Below, piece by piece: positions 26,777 to 37,994 of a stretch of DNA of 45,920 nt. The first letter of the stretch is position 1. Every line of letters begins with the position of its first letter. The notes beneath the pieces are model-generated. The model had not been told where the DNA came from and ran no database searches. It saw only the letters and a program-made list of their open reading frames with translations. The DNA is from Pseudomonadota bacterium (GTDB taxonomy: Bacteria; Pseudomonadota; Gammaproteobacteria; Burkholderiales; Burkholderiaceae_C). The position numbers and the translations under genes were made by a program. The DNA is taken from the NCBI GenBank assembly GCA_018241265.1, contig JAFEEF010000035.1, positions 1 through 45,920 on the forward strand, given 5' to 3'.

Positions 26777-27412
26777 TCAGCTCAGGGATCGCAGCACCGC
26801 ACGCACCGGCGACGCATCGGCATGCACCCATTTCAGCGGCAGCGCGATCAGCTCGTAGTCGCCGGCCGGCACGGCGTCGAGCACGAGGTTCTCGAGCACG
26901 CGCAGATCGTGCTCGAGCAACCGATGATGGCTGTCCAAGGTCTTGCTGGTCGCCGGGTCGACCGACTGGCTGTCGATGCCGACGAGGCGCACGCCGCGTT
27001 CGGCGAGCCAGCGTATCGTCTCCGGCGCGAAGCTCGCGAAGTCTTCCGTCCACGCGGTCGGCGCGCGCGCCTCGGTGCGCACCAGCACGCGCGGCGGCAG
27101 GTCGTCGGCCGCGTGCAGCAGGTGTTCGGGCCGCACCAGCGGCCGCACGCCGAGCGCGTGGATCACGCGGCAGCGGCCGAGGTAGGGCGCGAGGTCGACC
27201 GTGCCGATGGTCGGTGCGCCGTCTCCGTAGTGCAGCGGCGCATCGGCATGTGCGCCGATGTGCGGCGACAAGGTCACGGCCGACAGGTTCACCGGGCAGC
27301 CCGGCCCGATGCGCGCGGTCCACGCCTGCGAATAGGCCATGTCGCCGGGAAAGAGCGGCGACTCCGGCCCGACCGGCGGCGAGATGTCCCAGAGTTGGCG
27401 TTCGACGACCAT
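26777..27412 (-). CDS. kynB: Kynurenine formamidase (arylformamidase)
   Basis: A 211-residue metal-dependent cyclase-fold hydrolase that removes formate from N-formylkynurenine. The metal-binding motif [12 protein letters not shown] (51-62; His51, His55, Asp57, His61) is the KynB signature, preceded by [18 protein letters not shown]. The ATG at 27412 begins the conserved core; a longer frame to 27580 crosses the promoter of the divergent operon and is rejected. It leads the kynBUA transcript. Confidence 0.95.
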   Translation of the reverse strand: MVVERQLWDISPPVGPESPLFPGDMAYSQAWTARIGPGCPVNLSAVTLSPHIGAHADAPLHYGDGAPTIGTVDLAPYLGRCRVIHALGVRPLVRPEHLLHAADDLPPRVLVRTEARAPTAWTEDFASFAPETIRWLAERGVRLVGIDSQSVDPATSKTLDSHHRLLEHDLRVLENLVLDAVPAGDYELIALPLKWVHADASPVRAVLRSLS

Positions 27413-27488
27413 GGCAGGCGCGACGGTAGCACCGCCGGCGCAGCGCCGCACGCCGGCCGTTCGCCCGACTCGGGCATCGTCGATTTGC

Positions 27489-27517
27489 TTGACATCTAAA
27501 ATATCTGGACCTAAAGT
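27489..27517 (+). promoter_or_regulatory. Strong promoter of the 2-aminobenzoyl-CoA operon
   Basis: TTGACA (27489-27494) and TAAAGT (27512-27517) are separated by exactly 17 bases. This is the best sigma-70 promoter match seen in the window and lies in an unusually AT-rich patch. The spacer contains TCTAAA and CCTAAA repeats and an imperfect dyad that could be an operator for the MarR protein of the operon. The same 151-base divergent region must also hold the kynBUA promoter. The transcription start would be near 27524, giving a leader of about 40 bases. Confidence 0.75.
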
Positions 27518-27563
27518 CACGAAACGACCGCCCCTCTCGGGGCACGAGCGAAAGGTCCACGGC

Positions 27564-29939
<2,376 letters not shown>

Positions 29940-29941
29940 AG

Positions 29942-30493
29942 ATGCCCGAAGCGACCATGGCCGCCGTGGTACCCGCGCCGATCAACGACCTCGAGTCGCG
30001 TGTCAGCGACGACCACCATCAGGCGCTCAAGGTCTGGCTGCGCCTCCTGTCGTGCACGACGCGCATCGAAACGGTGATCCGCAACCGGCTGCGCACGGAG
30101 TTCTCGACGACCTTGCCGCGCTTCGACCTGATGGCGCAGCTCGAGCGCCATCCCGAAGGATTGACGATGGGCGAGCTGTCGCAGCGCATGATGGTCACCG
30201 GCGGCAACGTCACCGGCATCACCGACCAGCTCGAGGCCGAAGGCCTGGTCGTGCGCGCGGCCCATCCGCGCGATCGGCGGGCCTATGCGGTGCGCCTCAC
30301 GACGAACGGCCGGCGCCAGTTCCGTCGCATGGCGGCGACGCACGAGAAGTGGATCGTCGAGCTGCTCGCCGCCTGGTCGCCCGACGATCAGGGTCGCGTG
30401 CTGGAGCTGCTCGGCGGCCTGAAGGAAACCCTGGCACGCGGCCCGATGGCCGGTGCGAAAGGCAGGAACGACACCAAGGAGATCGCGGCATGA
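29942..30493 (+). CDS. MarR-family transcriptional regulator
   Basis: A 183-residue winged-helix regulator. The DNA-binding region is about 65-130: [20 protein letters not shown] contains the recognition helix, and [18 protein letters not shown] is the wing with the family's DRR motif. MarR proteins in aromatic-acid operons usually sense the CoA thioester or free acid and release DNA. Its position as second gene suggests autoregulation of the operon and perhaps of the divergent kynBUA. The ATG at 29942 sits next to the previous stop; a second ATG at 29957 is possible. It overlaps the crotonase gene as ATGA. Confidence 0.9.
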   Translation: MPEATMAAVVPAPINDLESRVSDDHHQALKVWLRLLSCTTRIETVIRNRLRTEFSTTLPRFDLMAQLERHPEGLTMGELSQRMMVTGGNVTGITDQLEAEGLVVRAAHPRDRRAYAVRLTTNGRRQFRRMAATHEKWIVELLAAWSPDDQGRVLELLGGLKETLARGPMAGAKGRNDTKEIAA

Positions 30494-31341
30494 CCAGGCC
30501 GATGGACGAACACCTGAGCGCCGGCAACCGGCGCGACATCGGGACGTATGCGCCCGAGCACTTCGCATGGAAGGCCGAGCGCGGCGTCGGCGTGATCACG
30601 CTGGCGCGCCCCGAGCGCAAGAACCCGCTGACCTTCGATTCGTATGCCGAGCTGCGCGACCTGTTCCGGCGGCTCGCCCATGCCGACGACATCCGCGCGG
30701 TCGTCGTGCAGGGCGCCGGCGGCAACTTCTGCTCGGGCGGCGACGTGCACGAGATCATCGGCCCGCTGACGAAGATGAGCATGCCCGACCTGCTCGCCTT
30801 CACGCGCATGACCGGCGACCTCGTGAAGGCGATGCGCGCCTGCCCGCAGCCGGTCATCTCGGCGGTCGACGGCGTCTGCGCCGGTGCCGGCGCGATCGTC
30901 GCGATGGCATCGGACCTGCGCATCGGCACCTTGCGCAGCAAGGTCGCGTTCCTGTTCACGCGCGTCGGCCTGGCCGGCTGCGACATGGGCGCCTGCAGCC
31001 TGTTGCCGCGCATCGTCGGCCAGGGACGGGCGTCGGAGCTGCTCTACACCGGCCGCTCGATGGCCGGCGACGAGGCGCTCGCCTGGGGCTTCTACAACCG
31101 GCTGGTCGATCCGGAGGCGCTGGAGGCGGAGGCGGTCGGCTGGGCCGCATCGCTCGCGTCGGGACCGAGCTTTGGCCACGCGATGACCAAGCGCATGCTG
31201 CATCAGGAATGGGCCATGGGCGTCGACGAAGCGATCGAGTCCGAAGCGCAGGCGCAGGCGATCTGCATGATGACGCAGGACTTCCACCGTGCCTACCACG
31301 CCTTCGTCGGCAAGACGAAGCCGGTGTTCGAAGGCGATTGA
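30490..31341 (+). CDS. Crotonase-family enzyme lacking the hydratase glutamates
   Basis: A 283-residue enoyl-CoA hydratase/isomerase-fold protein; oxyanion-hole segments are [10 protein letters not shown] (79-88) and [11 protein letters not shown] (129-139). By hand alignment the two catalytic Glu of rat enoyl-CoA hydratase correspond here to Ile136 and Arg158. Asp165 in LAGCDMGA falls where MenB and BadI carry their conserved Asp. So it should not be a simple hydratase; a C-C bond hydrolase or other enolate chemistry, such as opening the reduced ring, fits better. It starts at an ATG overlapping the marR stop by four bases; an internal ATG at 30502 is possible. Confidence 0.85.
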   Translation: MTRPMDEHLSAGNRRDIGTYAPEHFAWKAERGVGVITLARPERKNPLTFDSYAELRDLFRRLAHADDIRAVVVQGAGGNFCSGGDVHEIIGPLTKMSMPDLLAFTRMTGDLVKAMRACPQPVISAVDGVCAGAGAIVAMASDLRIGTLRSKVAFLFTRVGLAGCDMGACSLLPRIVGQGRASELLYTGRSMAGDEALAWGFYNRLVDPEALEAEAVGWAASLASGPSFGHAMTKRMLHQEWAMGVDEAIESEAQAQAICMMTQDFHRAYHAFVGKTKPVFEGD

Positions 31342-31349
31342 GGGACGCG

Positions 31350-32537
31350 ATGGCAATGCAGTCGACTCATCTGGCCTGGCCGTTCTTCGACGAGCGGCAT
31401 CGGGTGCTGGCGCGGGAACTCGGTGCGTGGGCCGACACCCATCTCGCGCACGCCGGCGACGACGCGGACGTCGACGCCACGTGCCGGCGCCTCGTGCGTG
31501 CGCTCGGCGAAGCCGGCTGGCTGCGCCATGCCGTCGGCGGCACGGCCCATGGCGGCCTGCGGGACGCGATCGACACGCGCGCGATCTGCGTGCTGCGCGA
31601 GGCGCTGGCGTACCACGAAGGGCTGGCCGACTTCGCGTTCGCGATGCAGGGGCTGGGCTCGGGCGCGATCTCGCTGGCGGGCACGCCGGTACAGCGCGAG
31701 CGCTACCTGCCGCGCGTTGCGCGCGGGGAGGCGATCGCGGCATTCGCGCTGTCGGAACCCGATGCCGGCTCGGATGTCGCCGCGATGGCCTGCAGCGCAC
31801 GCGATGACGGCGATGCCTACGTGCTGGACGGCGAGAAGACCTGGATCAGCAACGGAGGCATCGCCGACTTCTACGTGCTGTTCGCGCGCACCGGAGAAGC
31901 ACCCGGAGCGCGGGGTATTTCAGCCTTCATCGTCGATGCCGACCTGCCCGGCTTCGAGATCGCCGAACGCATCGAGCTGGTCGCGCCGCACCCGCTCGCG
32001 CGCTTGCGCTTGTCGGGCTGCCGCGTGCCGAAGACGCAGCTGATCGGCGCACCGGGCGAGGGCTTCAAGATCGCGATGCGCACGCTCGACGTGTTCCGCA
32101 CGTCGGTCGCGGCCGCGGCGCTCGGCTTCGCGCGGCGCGCGCTCGACGAGGCGCTCGACCGTGCCGCGGGCCGGCCGATGTTCGGCCAGCACCTCGGCGA
32201 TCTGCCGCTCGCGCAGGCCAAGCTCGCCGAGATGGCGACCGAGGTCGACGGCGCGGCGCTGCTGACGTATCGCGCCGCCTGGCTGCGCGACCAGGGTGCC
32301 AACGTGACGCGCGAAGCGGCGATGGCGAAGATGGCCTCGACCGAAGGCGCGCAGCGCGTGATCGACGGTGCGGTGCAGTTGTGGGGCGGGCTCGGCGTGA
32401 CGCGCGGCGCGCCGGTCGAGCGGCTGTACCGCGAGATTCGCGCGCTGCGCATCTACGAAGGGGCGACCGAAGTGCAGCAGTTGATCATCGGGCGCGAGCT
32501 GATGAAGGCGCGGCGCAGCCAGGGGAATGCATCGTGA
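31350..32537 (+). CDS. Acyl-CoA dehydrogenase
   Basis: A 395-residue FAD acyl-CoA dehydrogenase of normal length. Landmarks are [14 protein letters not shown] (flavin-binding), [18 protein letters not shown], and the C-terminal [12 protein letters not shown] followed by [19 protein letters not shown]. There Glu370 occupies the position of the catalytic base Glu376 of medium-chain enzymes. Within this operon it may oxidise the reduced ring or the opened chain acyl-CoA; the exact substrate is unknown. The ATG at 31350 follows GAGGGACGCG, eight bases after the crotonase stop. Its TGA overlaps the GTG of the ligase gene. Confidence 0.92.
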   Translation: MAMQSTHLAWPFFDERHRVLARELGAWADTHLAHAGDDADVDATCRRLVRALGEAGWLRHAVGGTAHGGLRDAIDTRAICVLREALAYHEGLADFAFAMQGLGSGAISLAGTPVQRERYLPRVARGEAIAAFALSEPDAGSDVAAMACSARDDGDAYVLDGEKTWISNGGIADFYVLFARTGEAPGARGISAFIVDADLPGFEIAERIELVAPHPLARLRLSGCRVPKTQLIGAPGEGFKIAMRTLDVFRTSVAAAALGFARRALDEALDRAAGRPMFGQHLGDLPLAQAKLAEMATEVDGAALLTYRAAWLRDQGANVTREAAMAKMASTEGAQRVIDGAVQLWGGLGVTRGAPVERLYREIRALRIYEGATEVQQLIIGRELMKARRSQGNAS

Positions 32538-34162
32538 CCTCCGCCCACGTCGATACCTTCGCGCACGATCATCTTCCGCCGCTCGAGCTGCAGCCCGAGT
32601 TCCTGTTCGACGGACCCGATCTGCAGTTCCCGGCGCAGCTCAACTGCGCGACCGAACTGCTCGATCGCTGGGTCACGCAAGGGCAGGGCGACCGCCTGTG
32701 CGTGCAGGGCATGGCGCAGGGCGTACGCCTGCGCTGGACCTATCGCGACCTGCAGGCGCAGGCGAACCGCATCGCACGCGTGCTCGTCGAAGACCTCGGC
32801 CTCGTGCCCGGCAACCGCGTGCTGCTGCGCGGCGCCAACTCGCCGATGCTCGCGGCCTGCTGGTTCGGCGTCGTGAAGGCCGGCGGCATCGCGGTCGGGT
32901 CGATGCCGCTGCTGCGCGCGCGCGAGCTGACGCAGATCGTCACGAAGGCCGAGATCAGCCATGCGCTTTGCGATGCGCGGCTGGCCGACGAACTCGCGCA
33001 GGCGCAGGCCGGTTGTCCGACGCTGAAGCGGGTGCTGCACTTCCATACGCCTTCGGCCGACGGCCTGGAAGCTCGCATGGCGGCGAAGCCGGCGACCTTC
33101 GACAACGTCGACACGAGCCGCGACGACACCTGCCTGATCGCGTTCACGTCCGGCACGACCGGCCAGCCCAAGGGCACGATGCACTTCCATCGCGACGTGA
33201 TGGCGGCCTGCGCCTGCTGGCCCAGGCACGTACTGCGTGCGTCGCCGGACGACGTCTTCATCGGCAGCCCGCCGCTCGCGTTCACGTTCGGGCTGGGCGG
33301 GCTCTTGCTGTTTCCGCTCGCGATCGGCGCGTCGACCGTGCTCGTCGAGAAGGCCACGCCCGATGCGCTGCCGGCCGCGATCGCGGCCTATCGCGCGACC
33401 GTCTGCGTGACCGCGCCGACGTCGTACCGGGCGATGGCCGCGCAGCTCGCCGGCCACGACGCGTCGTCGCTGAGGAAATGCGTGAGTGCCGGCGAGGCGC
33501 TGCCGGCGGCGACCCGCCGGTTGTGGAAGGACGCGACCGGCATCGAGATGATCGACGGCATCGGCTCGACCGAGATGCTGCACATCTTCATCTCGCACGA
33601 CGAAGCACATGCGCGGCCGGGAGCGACGGGCACGGCGGTGCCCGGCTACGTCGCACGGGTGATCGACGATGCCGGCCGGCCGTTGCAGCCCGGCCAGATC
33701 GGGCGTCTCGCGGTCAAGGGCCCGACCGGCTGCCGCTACCTGGCCGACGAGCGTCAGCGCCAGTATGTGCAGGACGGCTGGAACCTGACCGGCGACGCCT
33801 ACCTCGTCGACGAAGACGGCTACTACGTCTACCAGGCGCGCACCGACGACATGATCGTCAGCGGCGGCTACAACATCGGCGGTCCCGAGGTCGAGGCGGT
33901 GCTGCTGCTGCATCCGAAGGTGGCCGAGTGCGGCGTGGTCGGCGCACCCCACGCCGAGCGCGGGCAGATCGTCAAGGCGTACGTCGTGCTGCGCGCCGGG
34001 CATGCGCCCGGCGACGAGCTGGTGCGAGAGCTGCAGGACTTCGTGAAGGCGCAGATCGCGCCCTACAAGTACCCGCGCGCGATCGAGTTCCGCGACGCGT
34101 TGCCGCGCACCGAGACCGGCAAGCTGCAGCGCTTCGTGCTGCGCCGGGAGGCACGCGCATGA
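32534..34162 (+). CDS. 2-Aminobenzoate-CoA ligase
   Basis: A 542-residue ANL-superfamily ligase predicted to activate anthranilate with ATP and CoA. The P-loop-like motif is [12 protein letters not shown] (from Phe204), followed by [17 protein letters not shown], the adenylation motif [28 protein letters not shown], and the catalytic Lys530 in TGKLQRF. The N-terminus [16 protein letters not shown] is typical of benzoate/2-aminobenzoate ligases. It starts with GTG at 32534 inside the end of the dehydrogenase gene, and overlaps the RidA-like gene at the other end. Specificity is inferred from the adjacent 2-aminobenzoyl-CoA enzyme and kynureninase; benzoate ligase activity cannot be excluded from sequence alone. 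Confidence 0.92.
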   Translation: MTSAHVDTFAHDHLPPLELQPEFLFDGPDLQFPAQLNCATELLDRWVTQGQGDRLCVQGMAQGVRLRWTYRDLQAQANRIARVLVEDLGLVPGNRVLLRGANSPMLAACWFGVVKAGGIAVGSMPLLRARELTQIVTKAEISHALCDARLADELAQAQAGCPTLKRVLHFHTPSADGLEARMAAKPATFDNVDTSRDDTCLIAFTSGTTGQPKGTMHFHRDVMAACACWPRHVLRASPDDVFIGSPPLAFTFGLGGLLLFPLAIGASTVLVEKATPDALPAAIAAYRATVCVTAPTSYRAMAAQLAGHDASSLRKCVSAGEALPAATRRLWKDATGIEMIDGIGSTEMLHIFISHDEAHARPGATGTAVPGYVARVIDDAGRPLQPGQIGRLAVKGPTGCRYLADERQRQYVQDGWNLTGDAYLVDEDGYYVYQARTDDMIVSGGYNIGGPEVEAVLLLHPKVAECGVVGAPHAERGQIVKAYVVLRAGHAPGDELVRELQDFVKAQIAPYKYPRAIEFRDALPRTETGKLQRFVLRREARA

Positions 34163-34560
34163 AGCAGGTATTGCAACCGGCCGGCTGGGCATTGCCGCGC
34201 GGCTATGCGAACGGCGTCGCGACCGAAGGACGCCAGGTCCACGTCGCCGGCCAGATCGGCTGGAACGCGCGCTGCGAATTCGACAGCGACGACTTCGTCG
34301 CGCAGGTGCGGCAGGCGCTGTCCAACGTCGTCGCGGTGCTGGCCGAGGCCGGCGCGCGTCCCGAGCACATCGTGCGGATGACGTGGTACGTGACCGACAA
34401 GCGCGAGTACCTCGCGCGCGGCAAGGAGGTCGGCGCGGCGTACCGCGAGCTGATCGGTCGCCGCTACGACGTCGCGATGACGGCCGTGCAGGTGAGCGCC
34501 TTGATGGAAGACCGCGCGCAGGTCGAGATCGAGGTCACGGCGGTGATCCCGCCGGCCTGA
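34159..34560 (+). CDS. RidA-family protein lacking the catalytic Arg
   Basis: A 133-residue protein of the RidA/YjgF/UK114 fold. Fold landmarks are VHVAGQIGWN (27-36), QVRQALSNVVAVLAEAG (49-65) and MTWYVTDKREY (74-84), ending QVEIEVTAVI. Canonical RidA enamine/imine deaminases use an Arg near residue 105. Hand alignment of PARSCVEV of E. coli RidA to VAMTAVQV here puts Met107 at that place, so it belongs with Arg-less Rid subfamilies. Translational coupling (ATGA) to the ligase ties it to this pathway, in which a cyclic enamine intermediate must lose ammonia. Whether it does this chemistry without the Arg is open. Confidence 0.88.
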   Translation: MKQVLQPAGWALPRGYANGVATEGRQVHVAGQIGWNARCEFDSDDFVAQVRQALSNVVAVLAEAGARPEHIVRMTWYVTDKREYLARGKEVGAAYRELIGRRYDVAMTAVQVSALMEDRAQVEIEVTAVIPPA

Positions 34561-34573
34561 ACTTCAACCGACC

Positions 34574-34996
34574 ATGGCGCAAGCGCCTGCCGCGACCGGC
34601 TATTCGGGCACGCCGCTGCCCAAGAAGCTCGGCATCGAGCCGGGCATGCGCGTCGTGCCGCTGGGCGCGCCGGGCGACTATGCGGCGATCGTCATGCCGT
34701 GGCCCGACGGCGTCGCGCTCGGCAAGACGCCGGACGCGAAGACCGACCTCGTCCATCTCTTCACGACCGAGCGCAAGACCCTCGCGACCGAACTCGTTCG
34801 GTTGCGCGAGCGTCTCGCCCCCGATGCCGTGGTCTGGGTCTCGTGGCCGAAGAAAAGCGCCAAGGGCGCGACCGACATCACCGAAGACGTGATCCGCGAG
34901 GTGGCATTGCCGCTCGGCTGGGTCGACGTCAAGGTGTGTGCGGTCGATGCGACGTGGTCGGGGTTGAAGCTCGTCGTGCGCAAGGCGCTCCGATGA
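34574..34996 (+). CDS. DUF3052 family protein
   Basis: A 140-residue protein of the DUF3052 family, with the conserved opening GYSGTPLPKKLGI (9-21) and the core VWVSWPKKSAKGATDITED. The C-terminus VKVCAVDATWSGLKLVVRK also matches. Function is unknown; relatives occur next to many unrelated genes, so it may be a passenger in the operon. The start is 13 bases after the RidA-like stop and has only a weak ribosome site. It converges on the outer-membrane-type gene, with three bases between the stops. Confidence 0.85.
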   Translation: MAQAPAATGYSGTPLPKKLGIEPGMRVVPLGAPGDYAAIVMPWPDGVALGKTPDAKTDLVHLFTTERKTLATELVRLRERLAPDAVVWVSWPKKSAKGATDITEDVIREVALPLGWVDVKVCAVDATWSGLKLVVRKALR

Positions 34997-34999
34997 CGG

Positions 35000-36031
35000 T
35001 CAAAACGTCATGTGCACTCCTGCCGACACGATGACTCTTGGTGCCAGCTGCACCCCGCGCAAGTCCTGCCAGAGCGGCACCTGCACATAGCTGTAGGCCG
35101 AGACCCTCTCCGTCACCGGCACGCTGATGCCCGGCGTCAGGTAGACCAGCGTGCCGCCGGTCGCCCAGGTGTCGGCGGCCTCGCCGCCGTCGTGGTGCGC
35201 GTGGCGTACGTTGAGCTGCAGCTGCGGCGTGACCGACTGCCAGCCGTAGTAGCGCAGTCCGGCCGCGAGCGACACCGAGTCGCCGGTGCGGTAGCCGTCG
35301 ACGGTGCTCAGCGCATGCTGGTAGGTGCCCTGGGCGAACCAGCTCCAGTCGGCGTTCAGGTTGTCGAAGCCGAAGATTCCGGCGATGACGTCGGTGGTGC
35401 CGCTGCCGGGCTGCAGACCGGGGTCGATCGTCGCGACGCCGCCGGGCGGTCCGGCGGGATCGGTCAGGGTGCCGGTCTTCGTGTGGCTGCCGGTCGGCAG
35501 CTTGAAGCCGAGCTGCACGCCCCAGTTCTTCTCGTCGGCAAAGCCGTAGTAGCGGCCGACGAGCTTGACGTCGCCGAGGTCATGCGTGTTGGACACGTAG
35601 GCTGCGTCGCCGGGCGACACGCCGTCGCCGCCGACGCCCAAGGTCGAATGCGAACGCTGGATGTAGGGCACGGTCAGCGTGATGCCCCAGGGCTGCGCGG
35701 ACGAGTAGTCGAGCGTGAACGTGGTGTAGACGTTGCGCGTGTACTGCTCGACCTCGGCCGGCTCGCCGGTGTCGGTGTTGGTGATGGCGGCGGCTGCGGT
35801 CGGCGAGATCGAGCCGGTGCCGTAGCGCAGCTGGTCCTGGTTCAGGTAGTCGATGCGCAGGTCGGCGCTCCAGCCGGCCTGGGTCGACAGGCCCTGCGCG
35901 CCCCAGTCGGCGTTCAGGCTGCAGCCGCAGCTCGCGCAGGCGAGTGCGGTCGAAGGAAGCGCGGCGATGGCGGCCAGCGCGAGCAGGCCGGTGCGTACGG
36001 AGTGGAGGTGACGTCGTGATGCAGTCTTCAT
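35000..36031 (-). CDS. Exported beta-barrel-like protein with CxxCxC N-terminus
   Basis: A 343-residue exported protein. The signal peptide ends about residue 31 (STALA), immediately followed by Cys32-Ala-Ser-Cys35-Gly-Cys37, a possible metal-binding cluster. The rest consists of alternating amphipathic strands (for example NWGVQLGFKLPTGSH, LQLNVRHAHHD) and ends in VIVSAGVHMTF. A terminal Phe after alternating hydrophobics is the usual outer-membrane barrel signal. Similar proteins are annotated as transporter or outer membrane proteins. The ATG is at 36031. It follows the DUF2946 gene by 131 bases on the same strand, so it may be part of that operon or have its own promoter. A metal-related role is an inference. 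Confidence 0.75.
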   Translation of the reverse strand: MKTASRRHLHSVRTGLLALAAIAALPSTALACASCGCSLNADWGAQGLSTQAGWSADLRIDYLNQDQLRYGTGSISPTAAAAITNTDTGEPAEVEQYTRNVYTTFTLDYSSAQPWGITLTVPYIQRSHSTLGVGGDGVSPGDAAYVSNTHDLGDVKLVGRYYGFADEKNWGVQLGFKLPTGSHTKTGTLTDPAGPPGGVATIDPGLQPGSGTTDVIAGIFGFDNLNADWSWFAQGTYQHALSTVDGYRTGDSVSLAAGLRYYGWQSVTPQLQLNVRHAHHDGGEAADTWATGGTLVYLTPGISVPVTERVSAYSYVQVPLWQDLRGVQLAPRVIVSAGVHMTF

Positions 36032-36162
36032 GGTGTCGGTGTGTGGTCGCGTGACGATGTTCGCGGCGCGTAGGCCATGGGCGGCGCGAAGCGGCGCGCT
36101 GGGGCGCGGCTTCGTTCTCTCGTTGAATGTGAGAAGGCGACGCGCCGAACGCGCCGTCTTCG

Positions 36163-36570
36163 TCAAGCGACCGGCGGCGCGCGCGGCTGGGCCGTGACCC
36201 AGGCGTGCAGCGTGCGCGGTCCGACCCACGCGAGCCTGGGCCGCATCTCGCGACCGGAGACCTGCAGCGGCAGCACGGCCGGCACGGTCGCCGGCAGCGC
36301 GAGTCCATGCGCATCGAGCGCGCAGTACGGGCAGTGGAACACCGCGAGCGCGGCATGCGTCGCGGTGCCGCCGTCATGATCGGCGCCCGCGTCGGCAGTG
36401 GTCTGGCCGACACTGGCGCCGTAGAGCGCCGAACACAGCTCCTGCCACGGCGCATAGCGGCCCTGCAGCAATTGCACCGCATGGCTGATCGTCGGTGCGA
36501 ACGTCAGCCAGAACGCGAGGGCCAGGCCCAGCCAGGCTTGGCCTCGACGTTGGCGGCGCGTCGGCGTCAT
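36163..36570 (-). CDS. DUF2946-family protein
   Basis: A 135-residue protein with an N-terminal helix or signal (about 12-31, LGLALAFWLTFAPTISHA), a polar His/Asp-rich middle (HDGGTATH) and the motif His79-Cys80-Pro-Tyr-Cys83 within FHCPYCALDAHGLAL. This is the pattern of DUF2946 proteins, often found near copper-handling genes. The HCxxC motif could bind Cu or Zn. The ATG at 36570 is three bases after the TlpA-like stop, so the two are surely co-transcribed. Confidence 0.8.
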   Translation of the reverse strand: MTPTRRQRRGQAWLGLALAFWLTFAPTISHAVQLLQGRYAPWQELCSALYGASVGQTTADAGADHDGGTATHAALAVFHCPYCALDAHGLALPATVPAVLPLQVSGREMRPRLAWVGPRTLHAWVTAQPRAPPVA

Positions 36571-36573
36571 CGA

Positions 36574-37065
36574 TCAGCTCGCCTGCAGCAGCGGCAGGAT
36601 CACCGGATCGAGCGTCGCCGCGTCGAGCATGGGCTGCGCGAACCAGTCCTGCTTGACGATGCGGCCCTGCCGGTCGATCACCGCCGAGACGGGCATGCGC
36701 CAGACGCGCGTGAAGCCGACGAGCTGCGCCTTCTTCAGCATCGCGACGCGGAAGCTGAACGGCTGCGCGGCCTCGCGCACCTTGGGCTCGTCGGCCAGCT
36801 CGTCGACGCTGAGCGCGAGCACCTCGAGCCCCTTGGCCTGGTGCGCCTGGTAGTAGGCCTCGATCGCCGGCATCTCTTCGCGGCACGGGCCGCACCAGGT
36901 GGCCCAGAAGTTCACCAGCAGCACCTTGCCCTTGGCGGTATCGGTGCCGTAAGGCGTGCCGTCGAGCAGCGTGGCGTTGATCTTCGGGACGAGATCGGCC
37001 GCGGACGCTCGTCCGGCGAGGCCGGCCGCGGCCAGGCTCAGCACGATGCGTCGCGAGGCGTTCAT
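36574..37065 (-). CDS. TlpA/ResA-like periplasmic thioredoxin
   Basis: A 163-residue redoxin. The signal peptide or anchor spans 1-22 (ending RASA). The active site is WATWCGPC with Cys58 and Cys61, followed by REEMPAIEAYY. The loop RVWRMPVSAVIDRQGRIV contains the thioredoxin-fold cis-Pro. It probably reduces periplasmic disulphides, for example in cytochrome c or metal-protein maturation. The ATG at 37065 overlaps the argF stop by four bases. Confidence 0.9.
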   Translation of the reverse strand: MNASRRIVLSLAAAGLAGRASAADLVPKINATLLDGTPYGTDTAKGKVLLVNFWATWCGPCREEMPAIEAYYQAHQAKGLEVLALSVDELADEPKVREAAQPFSFRVAMLKKAQLVGFTRVWRMPVSAVIDRQGRIVKQDWFAQPMLDAATLDPVILPLLQAS

Positions 37066-37994
37066 CCGATCCTTCCCAGCACCAGGTATTCCATCAGCGC
37101 CTTCTGCACGTGCATCCGGTTCTCGGCCTCGTCCCACACGACCGATTGCGGCCCGTCGATCACGTCGGCGTCGACCTCCTCGCCGCGGTGCGCCGGCAGG
37201 CAGTGCATGAAGAGCGCGTCGGGCTGTGCGGCGGCCATCATCTCGCCGTCGACGCGCCAGTCGGCGAAGGCCTGGCGGCGCGCCTCGTTCTCGGCTTCGT
37301 AGCCCATGCTGGTCCACACGTCGGTGGTGACGAGGTGCGCATCGCGGCAGGCATCGAGCGGATGCTTGAAGGTCTTGAGGCACGACGGATGGCGCACGCC
37401 GGCCACCTTGGCATCGATCTCGTAGCCGGTCGGCGTGCTGACGTGCAGGGTGAAGCCGAGGATGTCGGCGGCCTGCAGCCAGGTGTTGGCCATGTTGTTG
37501 CCGTCACCGACCCAGGCGACGGTCTTGCCTTCGATCGAGCCGCGCTGCTCGATGTAGGTGTAGATGTCGGCAAGGATCTGGCACGGATGGTATTCGTTCG
37601 TCAGCCCGTTGATCACCGGCACGCGCGAATGGGCCGCGAAGGCCTCGAGCTTCTGCTGCTCGTAGGTCCGGATCATCACGAGGTCGACCATGCGGCTGAT
37701 CACGCGCGCGCTGTCCTCGACCGGCTCGGCGCGACCGAGCTGGCTGTCGCCGGTCGTCAGGTGCACGACCGAGCCGCCCATCTGGTACATGCCGGCTTCG
37801 AAGCTCACGCGGGTGCGCGTCGAGGCCTTCTCGAAGATCATCGCCAAGGTGCGGTCGACGAGCGGCGTGTACTTCTCGTAGTTCTTGAAGCGCTTCTTGA
37901 TGATCGCCGAGCGCTCGAACAGGTAGTCGTACTCTTCCCGCCGGAAGTCCTTGAACTGCAGGTAGTGCTTCATGAGGCTCTTGCCCGGCTTCAT
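37062..37994 (-). CDS. argF: Ornithine carbamoyltransferase
   Basis: A 310-residue cytoplasmic enzyme that makes citrulline from ornithine and carbamoyl phosphate for arginine synthesis. Motifs: carbamoyl-phosphate site STRTR (58-62), EYHPCQILAD in the middle, the ornithine loop VWTSMGYEAEN and HCLPAHRGEEV near the C-terminus. The ATG at 37994 overlaps the argD stop as ATGA; a second in-frame ATG at 37973 (MKHYLQFKDF) is the start commonly annotated in related genes and may be the true one. Confidence 0.96.
   Translation of the reverse strand: MKPGKSLMKHYLQFKDFRREEYDYLFERSAIIKKRFKNYEKYTPLVDRTLAMIFEKASTRTRVSFEAGMYQMGGSVVHLTTGDSQLGRAEPVEDSARVISRMVDLVMIRTYEQQKLEAFAAHSRVPVINGLTNEYHPCQILADIYTYIEQRGSIEGKTVAWVGDGNNMANTWLQAADILGFTLHVSTPTGYEIDAKVAGVRHPSCLKTFKHPLDACRDAHLVTTDVWTSMGYEAENEARRQAFADWRVDGEMMAAAQPDALFMHCLPAHRGEEVDADVIDGPQSVVWDEAENRMHVQKALMEYLVLGRIG

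Noticed and set aside
30490-31341. Simple enoyl-CoA hydratase (beta-oxidation) call
   Set aside because: Both catalytic Glu positions are replaced, so the plain hydratase name would be misleading.
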